DNA of 64,000 nt. Source: DASUPK01 sp963695675 (lineage in GTDB: Bacteria; Actinomycetota; Thermoleophilia; Solirubrobacterales; 70-9). The position numbers and the translations under genes were made by a program. Below are positions 36,523 to 51,337 of the stretch, piece by piece. Under the pieces are notes generated by a model. The model saw nothing but the letters and a program-made list of their open reading frames with translations, had not been told where the DNA came from and ran no database searches. The stretch is from NCBI GenBank assembly GCA_963695675.1, contig CAVOGY010000005.1:620001-684000 (forward strand), written 5' to 3'. The first letter of the stretch is position 1, and every line of letters begins with the position of its first letter.

Positions 36523-37059
36523 ATGCGCCTGTTCCGACGGAGTGAACAAGCGGATGCGCCGGTGCTGGCCGTCGACATCGACGGCGTGATCAGCCTCTTC
36601 GGCTTCGATCAACCGCTGGAGCCGGGCCGCGGCGATCCCCGGAACTTTCCGGGCGAGCTGCATCTGATCGACGGGATGCTCCACTGCATCGCGCTCGACA
36701 CGGGACCGTGGCTGAACCAGCTCTCGAGGACTTACGAGCTGGTCTGGGCCAGCGGCTGGGAGGACCGCGCCAACGACCATCTCCCGGGCATCCTCGGGAT
36801 ACCGGAGCTTCCCTACCTGACCTTCGAGGGGCGGGCCCAATTCGGCACCGCCCATTGGAAGCTCGAGGCGCTCGACGAGTACGCCGGCTCGCGCCCCCTC
36901 GCCTGGGTCGACGACAGCCTTGAAGAGAGCTGTTACGAATGGGCCGAGCTTCGCGAGGGGCCGACGCTGCTCGTCCCGACCGAGTCGGACCTGGGCCTCA
37001 CACCGGCGCACGTCGACGCGCTGGAGTCCTGGGCGCGGAACGGCTTCGAGCCGCGCTAG
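36523..37059 (+). CDS. HAD-like hydrolase-fold protein
   Basis: 178 aa. Near the N-terminus VLAVDIDGVISLFG gives the HAD motif I (Asp-x-Asp-Gly), WASGWEDRAND corresponds to motif II, and PLAWVDDSLEE to motif III/IV with paired aspartates. The layout matches the small HAD domain linked to RNA-repair 'Swiss army knife' proteins (family name from memory), here standing alone. Substrate unknown. Divergent from rpsL. Confidence 0.75.
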   Translation: MRLFRRSEQADAPVLAVDIDGVISLFGFDQPLEPGRGDPRNFPGELHLIDGMLHCIALDTGPWLNQLSRTYELVWASGWEDRANDHLPGILGIPELPYLTFEGRAQFGTAHWKLEALDEYAGSRPLAWVDDSLEESCYEWAELREGPTLLVPTESDLGLTPAHVDALESWARNGFEPR

Positions 37060-37138
37060 GAGCGCATGCTCAGCGAGTCTCGTTAGGACCGCATGCGCAG
37101 AGCCTTCGTGCCGAGGTAGGCCCGGCTGCGCTAATAGG

Positions 37139-37168
37139 TAGCCCATCGGATACCTAACTGCGCAATCG
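37139..37168. repeat. Direct repeat at the 3' end of the AbiEi/DUF559 gene
   Basis: 30 bp, starting TAGCCCATCGGATACCT and ending TGCGCAATCG, matching 23 of 30 positions of 38106-38135. The two copies flank the gene 967 bp apart and both cover the gene's boundaries (stop here, start there). Confidence 0.5.
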
Positions 37169-38113
37169 CTCCTTCGCAAGCCGTCGAGCCACCTTGGCCA
37201 GCGTCGTCCGGACATGCTCGGGTGCGAATCGCACCTGGGCGTGAGTGAATCGGAGCGTGGTCAGCCCGGCCGCCGTGTGCGTCTGGTCGCGGCGCCGGTC
37301 GCGAGTCTGCTGCGCCGGCGTCCGGTGATAGCGCAGACCGTCGGTCTCGACCACCAGGCCGAGATCGGGCCAGTAGAAGTCCACCTTGAAGCGGTGGAGG
37401 CGGACGCCTGTCTCCGGCACCGGAAGCCCCGCCTTCCGCGCCACCAGGAGGAATCGCCGCTCCAGCTCGGAGTCCGTGAGCCGGAAGCTCTCCCGGTCGA
37501 GAAGCCGACGCAGGACGCCAACACCGGAGCTGCTTGAGAGCCGGTCCAGCTGCCGGCGAAGCGCTTCCGGGCTCGTGAGGGAGCGCCTGTCTGCTTCCGC
37601 GATCGCCGCCTCCAGCTCGTTCCGCGACAGGCGTATCGCGATATCGATCAGCGTCCGGTTGGGTCTGGTTACCGGAATGCCGTCTCGCCTCGTCACCTCC
37701 CCTGCCTCCAATGCTCTTCTATGGACGCGGATTCCCGGAGCGCGAGGGGCTCTGCCGGCTGGCACCGAGACATCGACCGTTGCCCGCGGCGATCGTGTGA
37801 CCTCCCGCACCGGTCGAGCGATCTCCCGCCGGGGCGGAGCGATTTCCCAGAGCTCAGCCGCACTCAGATGACTGAGTACGGCTCCCGCTCCGCACCGAAG
37901 AACGGCGGCCATCCAGCGGCCATTCCGGGTCACCTCCGGGCGACCAAGTGCGTAAACACCGCGATGAATGGGGTGCAAGCGCGCGGTCGAGACGCGGTGC
38001 TTGATCGACTGAGCGGTTACGCCGTGCGCGCGGAGCTGCTCGTGGCTCAACACCCCGTGCTGCCTCCTCGCCAGCCGCCAGATCGCGGCCGATTGCGCGC
38101 CTGAGTACCCCAT
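37154..38113 (-). CDS. AbiEi-like antitoxin domain fused to DUF559 nuclease-like domain
   Basis: 319 aa. The N-terminus has a winged-helix of the AbiEi type (IWRLARRQHGVLSHEQLRAH then RGVYALG) and a middle helical domain. The C-terminal 110 residues form a DUF559/Vsr-like endonuclease fold: VDFYWPDLGLVVETDGLRYH with Asp and Glu-x-Asp active-site candidates, then QTRDRRRDQ and TLRFTHAQV. No AbiEii toxin partner is adjacent, so it is not a complete type IV toxin-antitoxin pair. Flanked by imperfect 30 bp direct repeats. Confidence 0.82.
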   Translation of the reverse strand: MGYSGAQSAAIWRLARRQHGVLSHEQLRAHGVTAQSIKHRVSTARLHPIHRGVYALGRPEVTRNGRWMAAVLRCGAGAVLSHLSAAELWEIAPPRREIARPVREVTRSPRATVDVSVPAGRAPRAPGIRVHRRALEAGEVTRRDGIPVTRPNRTLIDIAIRLSRNELEAAIAEADRRSLTSPEALRRQLDRLSSSSGVGVLRRLLDRESFRLTDSELERRFLLVARKAGLPVPETGVRLHRFKVDFYWPDLGLVVETDGLRYHRTPAQQTRDRRRDQTHTAAGLTTLRFTHAQVRFAPEHVRTTLAKVARRLAKERLRS

Positions 38114-38135
38114 TGGCTACCTGATTGCGCAACGG
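38106..38135. repeat. Direct repeat at the 5' end of the AbiEi/DUF559 gene
   Basis: 30 bp, TACCCCATTGGCTACCT...TGCGCAACGG; contains the start codon of the gene (reverse strand). Partner of 37139-37168. The partner also contains an ATG-GGC-TAC in the same arrangement, so it may be a leftover gene start. Confidence 0.5.
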
Positions 38136-38228
38136 CCTCAGCTCGCCCCCCCACACGCCCTTCATTGCCGGGGTTTGATTACCCACCGCGCCCGCTCCGA
38201 GACCGCCGTCCGGGGTAGACTCGCCGAG

Positions 38229-38552
38229 ATGGATGGGGTGCTGCCGATCGTGTTTCTGGCCGTGATCCTGAAGATCCCGGTCCTCTTCGGCCTCTGGCTG
38301 ATCTGGTGGGCGGCGCGGGCCGAGCCCGAGCTGGACGATGCCGGCGGCGGGGACGATCACAGCTTCAGGCGCTGGCGGCGCGATCCGAGCAAGCCGCGCG
38401 ACCCGCGCCGCCGCGGCCCGCACGGCGGCGCCGCGCAGGCGCAGCCCGGTTGCCCCCCGGGGGGCCGCACGCGGACGTCGGTGATCGAGCCGCGCCTCGC
38501 TCCCGGGATGGCCGCGCACGAGGGGCGCGAGCGCACACCGGTCGGCAGCTAG
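38229..38552 (+). CDS. Small single-pass membrane protein, unknown
   Basis: 107 aa from ATG 38229. One hydrophobic helix (about 4-26, VLPIVFLAVILKIPVLFGLW) then a long polar tail rich in Arg, Pro and Gly. No Shine-Dalgarno is evident. No family recognised; codon bias looks coding and it lies just upstream of the VOC gene in the same direction. Confidence 0.55.
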   Translation: MDGVLPIVFLAVILKIPVLFGLWLIWWAARAEPELDDAGGGDDHSFRRWRRDPSKPRDPRRRGPHGGAAQAQPGCPPGGRTRTSVIEPRLAPGMAAHEGRERTPVGS

Positions 38553-38582
38553 CACGCGACTCAACTAACAGGAGGGAACCGC

Positions 38583-38969
38583 ATGGGACAACCAGTGGTG
38601 CATTTCGAGGTCGTCGGCAAGGACATCGACGAGCTGAAGAGCTTCTACTCCGAGGTCGCCGGCTGGAGCTATGACGCGCCGCCCGCGGCGGGTCAGGAGG
38701 GAGTCCCTCCGTACGCGATTGTGCCCCGCGAGGGCAATACCAATCCTGACGGCATCGGGATCGGCGGGGGCGTCGGGGTGGGCCCCGAGGGCTACGACGG
38801 CCACGTCACCTTCTACATCGAGGTCCCGGACGTGGGCGCCTCCCTCGATCAGGTCGAGAAGCTCGGCGGCACGAGAGTGATGGGCCCCGAGTCAATGACT
38901 GAGGACCTGACCATCGGCCTCTTCAACGACCCCGAAGGCCACCTGGTCGGCCTAGTGCAGAGCCAGTAG
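38583..38969 (+). CDS. VOC-family (glyoxalase/bleomycin resistance fold) protein
   Basis: 128 aa, one pair of beta-alpha-beta-beta-beta modules as in single-domain VOC proteins. Typical pieces: VVHFEVVGKDIDELKSFYSE at the start, VTFYIEVPDVGASLDQVEKL in the middle, and FNDPEGHLVGLVQ at the end with the Glu/His metal-ligand positions. The specific reaction cannot be predicted. Strong AGGAGGG Shine-Dalgarno. Confidence 0.9.
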   Translation: MGQPVVHFEVVGKDIDELKSFYSEVAGWSYDAPPAAGQEGVPPYAIVPREGNTNPDGIGIGGGVGVGPEGYDGHVTFYIEVPDVGASLDQVEKLGGTRVMGPESMTEDLTIGLFNDPEGHLVGLVQSQ

Positions 38970-38989
38970 GCCGTCAACCGAAGCGATAG

Positions 38990-39076
38990 TCGGGCGGGTG
39001 GCGTCATAGGAGGGGCCCATCGACGCGATTACTGAGCGTCGATGGGAGGTTCCTATGACGACAGGACCCGCCCGCC
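38990..39076. repeat. Long inverted repeat between convergent VOC gene and rpoC
   Basis: Arms of about 36-41 bp around a 9-base loop (39027-39035). Pairing blocks are GGCGGGT, GTCATAGGA and CCATCGACGC on the left against their exact complements on the right, broken only by two short mismatched stretches. There is no T-run on either strand. It occupies nearly the whole 120 bp between the two stop codons and could act as a two-way transcription barrier or be a miniature mobile element. Confidence 0.85.
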
Positions 39077-39089
39077 TAGCGCTTCCGTC

Positions 39090-46717
<7,628 letters not shown>

Positions 46718-46800
46718 CTGGGCGACTCCTCAAAGTATTCGAAGGATTGTGAGACCGCGCAAGAAACAGGCAGCAGGGCTCACCGGCGCGCGAACCGTGC

Positions 46801-46829
46801 AGAATAACGCACGGCAACCCTTTTGTCAA
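46801..46829 (-). promoter_or_regulatory. Strong promoter of rpoBC
   Basis: Exact TTGACA (46829-46824), 17 bp spacer, TATTCT (46806-46801) on the minus strand, inside the 197 bp rplL-rpoB gap. This leaves about 75 nt of leader before the TTG start. It would let rpoBC be expressed apart from the rplJL genes. Confidence 0.8.
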
Positions 46830-46914
46830 GGGTCGCTAACACGCCCCGGTTGGGGCAGTCCCCGGATCTTACTCCGATTCCCAGCGCTCGTACGAGTGTA
46901 GCCGCGGGTTTCGG

Positions 46915-47304
46915 CTACTTGACCTCGGCCGTGCCGCCGGCCTCCTGGATCTCCTTGAGCAGGCCCTCGGCCTCGTCGCGCTCGATGCCCTCCTTGACGG
47001 GCTTCGGAGCCTCGTCGACCAGGGCCTTCGCCTCCTTGAGGCCGAGCCCGGTGGCCGCGCGAACGACCTTGATCACGCCGATCTTCTTGTCGCCGGCGCC
47101 GGTCAGGACGACGTCGACCGTCCCGCCCTCCTCCTCGGCCGCGCCATCGCCGGCCGGCCCGCCCGCGGCGGGCGCCGGGGCCGCGACAGCAGTCGCGGAG
47201 ACGCCGAACTCCTCCTCGAGCGCCTTGATGCGCTCCGAGAGCTCGAGCACCGAGATGCCCTTGAGCTCCTCGATCCAATCCTCGGTGGTCACCTTTGTGG
47301 CCAT
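46915..47304 (-). CDS. rplL: 50S ribosomal protein L7/L12
   Basis: 129 aa, standard. N-terminal dimer domain ELKGISVLELSERIKALEEE, Ala/Gly/Pro hinge (AAPAPAAGGPAGDG), and C-terminal factor-binding domain KKIGVIKVVRAATGLGLKEA. Its ATG follows the rplJ stop directly. A small hairpin with stem GTAGCC/GGCTAC overlaps the stop region. Confidence 0.99.
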   Translation of the reverse strand: MATKVTTEDWIEELKGISVLELSERIKALEEEFGVSATAVAAPAPAAGGPAGDGAAEEEGGTVDVVLTGAGDKKIGVIKVVRAATGLGLKEAKALVDEAPKPVKEGIERDEAEGLLKEIQEAGGTAEVK

Positions 47305-48051
47305 CTACTCGCCTTCCTCCTTGTTCTCGTCGGAATCCTCTGAAGTCTCTTCGGACGGCTGCTCCTCCTCTGCCGGGGCCTCCTCGCCGATGTCGGCGTC
47401 GCCCTCTCCGGTCTCCGCGGCCTCCCCCTGGCCGGCGTCCTCGCCCTCCGGGGCCTGCTCCTCGGAGCTCTCCTCCGGGGATTCGGTGGGCTCGGGGTCG
47501 GGAGCGCTCTCCTCGGCGGACGGGGTCTCGCCGCTGACGAGTCCCTGCTCGGCGATCTGGCCGAGCTGAAGCGCCAGTCCCTGGATCATCGAGCCCAGAC
47601 CTCGGACCAGCCCGGTGAGCGGGCTGGCGACGACGCCGGCGAACTGGGCGTTGAGCTGCTCGCGGCCCGGGAGGCGGGCGATCGCCTTGAAGGAATCGGC
47701 ATCGAGGGTCTCGCCATCCATCAGCCCGCCCTTGTAGTCGAGCAGCTCCCACTCGGACCCGAGCCGGAAGATCGTCTTGGCCGCCAGCGCCGCGTCGCCC
47801 TTGACGAACGTGAGTGCCGTCGGCCCCTCCAGATGCTCCTTGAGCGATTCGGTCCCAGCCGCGTCGGCGGCGCGCAGCGTCAGCCGGTTCTTGACGACGC
47901 GGAAGCGGGCCTCGGCCTCGCGGAGCCCCGAACGGAGCTCGGCCGCCTGGGGCACGCTGATTCCGCGGTAGTCGACCGCGAAGATCGCCTCCGCGTCCTT
48001 GAGCTCATCGGCGAGCTCCTTCACCACTGCTGTCTTCTGTTCTCTGTCCAT
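47305..48051 (-). CDS. rplJ: 50S ribosomal protein L10 with acidic C-terminal tail
   Basis: 248 aa against about 170-180. DREQKTAVVKELADELKDAE and DYRGISVPQAAELRSGLREA are the L10 N-domain; the L12-binding helix is near GLVRGLGSMIQGLALQLGQI. The last 70 residues are almost all Glu, Ser, Pro, Ala and Gly. The gene is preceded by a structured leader (48052-48202) of the L10-leader type. Confidence 0.97.
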   Translation of the reverse strand: MDREQKTAVVKELADELKDAEAIFAVDYRGISVPQAAELRSGLREAEARFRVVKNRLTLRAADAAGTESLKEHLEGPTALTFVKGDAALAAKTIFRLGSEWELLDYKGGLMDGETLDADSFKAIARLPGREQLNAQFAGVVASPLTGLVRGLGSMIQGLALQLGQIAEQGLVSGETPSAEESAPDPEPTESPEESSEEQAPEGEDAGQGEAAETGEGDADIGEEAPAEEEQPSEETSEDSDENKEEGE

Positions 48052-48202
48052 TTCGATCTCTCTGGCGCCCGCCGGCCAAGAAAAGACCCGCGCGCAGGCG
48101 GGCCAGAGCGGGCGGTCTTCGCGACCGGTGACTCTCGCTCACCTGCGCCGGACTTCTGGACCTGGGTCCCGCCGGCGGTCTCGGGCGGCAGTTCTGTGCC
48201 GA
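48052..48202 (-). promoter_or_regulatory. L10 leader with attenuator
   Basis: The 151 nt leader of rplJL contains, on the transcript, GCGCAGGTGAGCG (around 48148-48136), a motif seen in L10(L12)4 leaders. Further on is a terminator-like hairpin CCCGC/GCGGG (48102-48087) followed by TCTTTTCTT. GCGCAGG upstream is exactly complementary to CCTGCGC in the terminator hairpin (48098-48092), so two exclusive folds exist. This is the known logic of L10 autoregulation; the exact fold here is inferred. Confidence 0.7.
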
Positions 48203-49021
48203 TCAGTCTAGGCGGTGGCGGCCTCCTCCGGCTCCTCGACGGCCTGCGCCTCCTCCCCTTCGGCGGCTCCCGCCTGCTCTGCATCGGAGCCGTCGGTGGT
48301 CGCGGCTCCCGCGCCGGCCATGATCTCGGCGCGCCGCGTCCGTGCCGGGATCGACCCGGACGCCGGGGCCCATCGTCGTGCTCAGCGTGATCGAGAGGAT
48401 GTAGCGGCCCTTGGCGGCGGCGGGCTTGGCGCGGATGATCTCCTCGATCACCGCCGCGTAATTCTCGAGCAGATCGGTCTCGGAGAAGCTGGTCTTGCCG
48501 ATCGCCAGGTGGACGATCGCCTGCCGGTCGGTCCGGTACTCGACCTTGCCGGCCTTGGCCTCGTCGACCGCCTTGGCGATGTCCTCGGTGACGGTGCCGA
48601 CCTTCGGGTTGGGCATCTTGCCCTGCGGGCCGAGGATGCGCCCCAGCTTGCCGACCTTCGGCATCTGCGAGGGGTGTGCGATCGCCACGTCGAAGTCGGT
48701 CCAGCCGCCCTCGATCCGCTCGGCGAGGTCGTCCGAGCCGACGAAGTCGGCGCCGGCCTCGGTGGCCTGGCGGGCCACGTCACCCTCCGCGAAGACGGCG
48801 ATCGAGACCTCCTTGCCGAGGCCCTTGGGGAGCGCCAGCGTGCCGCGCAGCTGCTCCTCGGCGTGGCGGACGTTGACCCCGAGCCGGACGTGGAGCTCGA
48901 CCGTCTCGTCGAAGTTGGCGCCGGCCGTCTCCTTGACCAAGCGGACCGCCTCGGCGGGGGGGTAGGCCCGGGTGCGATCGATCTTCTCGTAGGCCTCCCG
49001 GTAGCGCTTGCCGCGTCTCAT
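48203..49021 (-). CDS. rplA: 50S ribosomal protein L1, frameshift near the C-terminus
   Basis: The frame reads a normal L1 (RGKRYREAYEKIDRTRAYPP to SITLSTTMGPGVRVDP, about 226 residues), then continues into an Arg/Gly-rich tail to 48203. In the frame one base over, with one C removed from the CCC at about 48345, the sequence continues as ARTRRAEIMAGAGA and an acidic Glu/Ala-rich tail ending at 48208. The acidic version matches the style of the other tails in this genome, so a one-base error or indel is likely. L1 forms the mobile stalk. Overlaps rplK by 4 bp. Confidence 0.95.
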   Translation of the reverse strand: MRRGKRYREAYEKIDRTRAYPPAEAVRLVKETAGANFDETVELHVRLGVNVRHAEEQLRGTLALPKGLGKEVSIAVFAEGDVARQATEAGADFVGSDDLAERIEGGWTDFDVAIAHPSQMPKVGKLGRILGPQGKMPNPKVGTVTEDIAKAVDEAKAGKVEYRTDRQAIVHLAIGKTSFSETDLLENYAAVIEEIIRAKPAAAKGRYILSITLSTTMGPGVRVDPGTDAARRDHGRRGSRDHRRLRCRAGGSRRRGGGAGRRGAGGGRHRLD

Positions 49022-49449
49022 TTGAGGCCCTCCACCGTGACGCCCATCGAGCGCGCGGTGCCGGCGATGATCTTGGTGGCGGCGTCGAGGTCGTTGGCGT
49101 TCAGGTCGGGCATCTTGCGCTCGGCGATCTGGCGAGCCTGGTCGACGGTAATCGAACCCACCTTCTCGCTGTGGGGCTCGCCGGAGCCCTTCTCGATCCC
49201 GGCGGCCTCCTTGATCAGGACCGCGGCCGGGGGCGTCTTGGTGATGAAGTCGAACGAGCGGTCCTCGTAGACCGTGATCTCGACCGGGATGATCGTGCCG
49301 GCGTCCTGCTGGGTCTGGGCGTTGAACGCCTTCGTGAACTCCATGATGTTGACGCCGTGCTGCCCCAGCGCCGGGCCCACCGGCGGGGCAGGGTTCGCGG
49401 CGCCGGCCGGAATCTGCAGCTTGATCTGGGTGAGGACCTTCTTCGCCAT
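49018..49449 (-). CDS. rplK: 50S ribosomal protein L11
   Basis: 143 aa, standard. KLQIPAGAANPAPPVGPALG, GVNIMEFTKAFNAQT and the C-terminal rRNA-binding domain ending ARSMGVTVEG are conserved. L11 is required for stringent response signalling by RelA. Upstream neighbour should be nusG but a glycosidase-like gene intervenes. Confidence 0.98.
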   Translation of the reverse strand: MAKKVLTQIKLQIPAGAANPAPPVGPALGQHGVNIMEFTKAFNAQTQQDAGTIIPVEITVYEDRSFDFITKTPPAAVLIKEAAGIEKGSGEPHSEKVGSITVDQARQIAERKMPDLNANDLDAATKIIAGTARSMGVTVEGLK

Positions 49450-49545
49450 CGGCTAGATCTTCTTCCTACATCTGAAAGCTATGGAGAGGGGAGATCGTAG
49501 GGGTCCGACGATCTGATCGGCGGGCGTCGGGATGGCGCGGCGGGA

Positions 49546-50738
49546 TCAGCAGGGCGGCCGCGGAACGGTCCCGATCGCCGCGCCCAGCTGGCAGTAGGCC
49601 GGCTTCGGCGTCAGGTCCTGATTTAGCACCCCGTACTGACCCCAGTAGTCGGAGCCGACGTCATACAGCCGATGGATGACGAAAGAGCGAACGTCGCCGC
49701 CCTCGATGGAGTGATAGAGCTGGGCGATGATCGTTCCCTGTTGGTCCGGCCCAACCCCCCCGGAGGTTGGGTCGGATGATGAGATCCCCACCTCGGTGAT
49801 CCAGAGGGGGGTGCCCGCATCGCCGTGCGAATCGCGGACCGCCCTCAGTGCATCGAGCCGCGTCTGCATCCTGGCCACGTAGTCGGCCTGGTGGGGATAG
49901 GGATGCGAGCCGATGCCCTCGAAGGCGCCGGCTCCGGCGGTCGCGTAGACCCCATCGAGGAAGTCCTTGGCCGAGACGTTGCCGCCGGTCGTGTTCGCGG
50001 GATAGAGGCCTCCGGTCAGGACCGGAGCCTTGCCTGCCCGCGGCGCGGACTGCGTCGTGGGCGGCGCTGAGGATGGCCGAGTAGCGGGTGGGATCGGCCG
50101 CCGGGGACCAGAAGGTCGCGATGTTGGGCTCGTTCCAGACCTCGATCGCCCTCACGTTCGGATAGCGGATGACCGCGGCCTTGACGAAGGCCTTCCAGTC
50201 GTTGTCGTACTGGGGAAGCGGCGGATAGATGCACTGCTCTTCGCTTCCCTGCGCACAGGTGCGCGCCGGATCCCGGGCCCACACCGGAGCTCTGTAGAGC
50301 AGCATGATCGGCTTCTTCGTGTACTTCTGCATCGCGGCGTACTGGGCATCGCTCATCGACCAGTTGTAGGTCCCGCGGACCCCCTCGACGTATGCCCACT
50401 CCACGTGGAATCGATTGGCCGAGAGCGAGTCCGGCATGATCGCGCCCGCCTTCTGCATGTGGAGGTTTGCCATCTGGGACCCGCCGAAGGCGCCGTTCGA
50501 CCATCCCCAGTCCTCGTTGAATCCCCAGGGCACGGTCGCGCCGGCTGGGCCGCCCGCGGCGGTCGGAGGCTTCGCAGACGCACGGCGGAGCGAGCATGAT
50601 AGCCGCCTTGGCTGCCCCCGGCGGTCGGAGGCTTCGCGGACGCGCGGCGGGGGCGAGCATGATCGCCAGGACGCTCGCCACGACCGCGGCAAGACAGAGT
50701 GCAGTCGCCTTCCTGCCTGCCGATGCGCTGCCGCTCAT
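49546..50738 (-). pseudogene. Secreted GH-A clan glycosidase-like gene with frameshifts
   Basis: A secreted TIM-barrel glycoside hydrolase spread over three frames. Signal peptide from ATG 50738 (GRKATALCLAAVVASVLAIM); mature protein in a second frame from about 50570 (VPWGFNEDWGWSNGAFGGSQ) with the acid/base motif EVWNEPNIATFW; C-terminal part in a third frame from about 50035 (GLYPANTTGGNVSAKDFLDG, then the nucleophile motif LWITEVGISSSDP) ending at 49546. WNEPN and a later Glu are clan GH-A features; the closest family and substrate are not clear. An imperfect tandem duplication lies at the signal-peptide junction. Located between nusG and rplK, where no gene is normally found. Confidence 0.75.
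50558..50663. repeat. Imperfect tandem duplication, 62 bp period
   Basis: Two copies of about 43 bp, each beginning GGCGGTCGGAGGCTTCGC and ending CGAGCATGAT, at 50558-50600 and 50620-50663. They differ by three substitutions and one base in length, so the duplication also shifts the frame. It lies where the signal peptide of the glycosidase should join the mature protein. Confidence 0.85.
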
Positions 50739-50790
50739 TGCATCCACCTCTCCCTCGCTTACGGGTCCCCCCCACAAACGCGGGCTTAGC

Positions 50791-51315
50791 TTAGCTTATC
50801 TTCTTGACCTGGTCGTAGTTGACCTCGACCGGCGTCTCGCGACCGAAGATCGAGACCAGCACCTTGAGCTTGGCGGCGTCCTCGTTGATCTCGGCGATCT
50901 CGCCGGAGAAGTCCGCGAGCGGGCCGGAGACGACCTTGACCGACTCGCCGATCGAGAACTGGGCCCGTGTGCGGGGCCGCTCGGCGGTCTCCCTGTGTAG
51001 GAGGCGGTCGACCTCGACCTTGGAGAGGGGGATCGGCTTGTTGCGCGATCCGACGAAGCCGGTCACACCCGGGGTGTTCTTGACGAGGCCCCAGGCGTCG
51101 TCGGTCATCTCCATGTTGACCAGCACGTAGCCGGGCATGGTGCGCTTGTCGGTCAGCACCTTCTGACCGTCCTTCATCTCCGAGACCTGCTCGGTGGGGA
51201 CGACGACCTGGCGCACGTTCCGCTCCTGCCCCATGGTGTGGACGCGGTGCTCCAGGTTCTGCTTGACCTTGTTCTCGTGCCCTGAATAGGTGTTGATCAC
51301 GTACCAGCGAAACAT
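50791..51315 (-). CDS. nusG: Transcription termination/antitermination factor NusG
   Basis: 174 aa, the short form. MFRWYVINTYSGHENKVKQN opens the NGN domain, PGYVLVNMEMTDDAWGLVKN is the RNAP-binding face, and the KOW motif GESVKVVSGPLADFSGEIAE closes it. ATG 51315 has a good Shine-Dalgarno AAGGAG. Lies 22 bp after secE. Confidence 0.98.
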   Translation of the reverse strand: MFRWYVINTYSGHENKVKQNLEHRVHTMGQERNVRQVVVPTEQVSEMKDGQKVLTDKRTMPGYVLVNMEMTDDAWGLVKNTPGVTGFVGSRNKPIPLSKVEVDRLLHRETAERPRTRAQFSIGESVKVVSGPLADFSGEIAEINEDAAKLKVLVSIFGRETPVEVNYDQVKKIS

Positions 51316-51337
51316 CGTCGGTCTCCTTGGGCTCGTC

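Noticed and set aside
36448..37215. Possible N-terminal extension of rpsL reaching to 37215
   Set aside because: The frame is open but overlaps the HAD-like gene antisense; S12 begins normally at GTG 36447.
37154..38113. Complete type IV toxin-antitoxin system
   Set aside because: Only the AbiEi-like N-terminal domain is present, fused to a DUF559 domain; no AbiEii nucleotidyltransferase gene is next to it.
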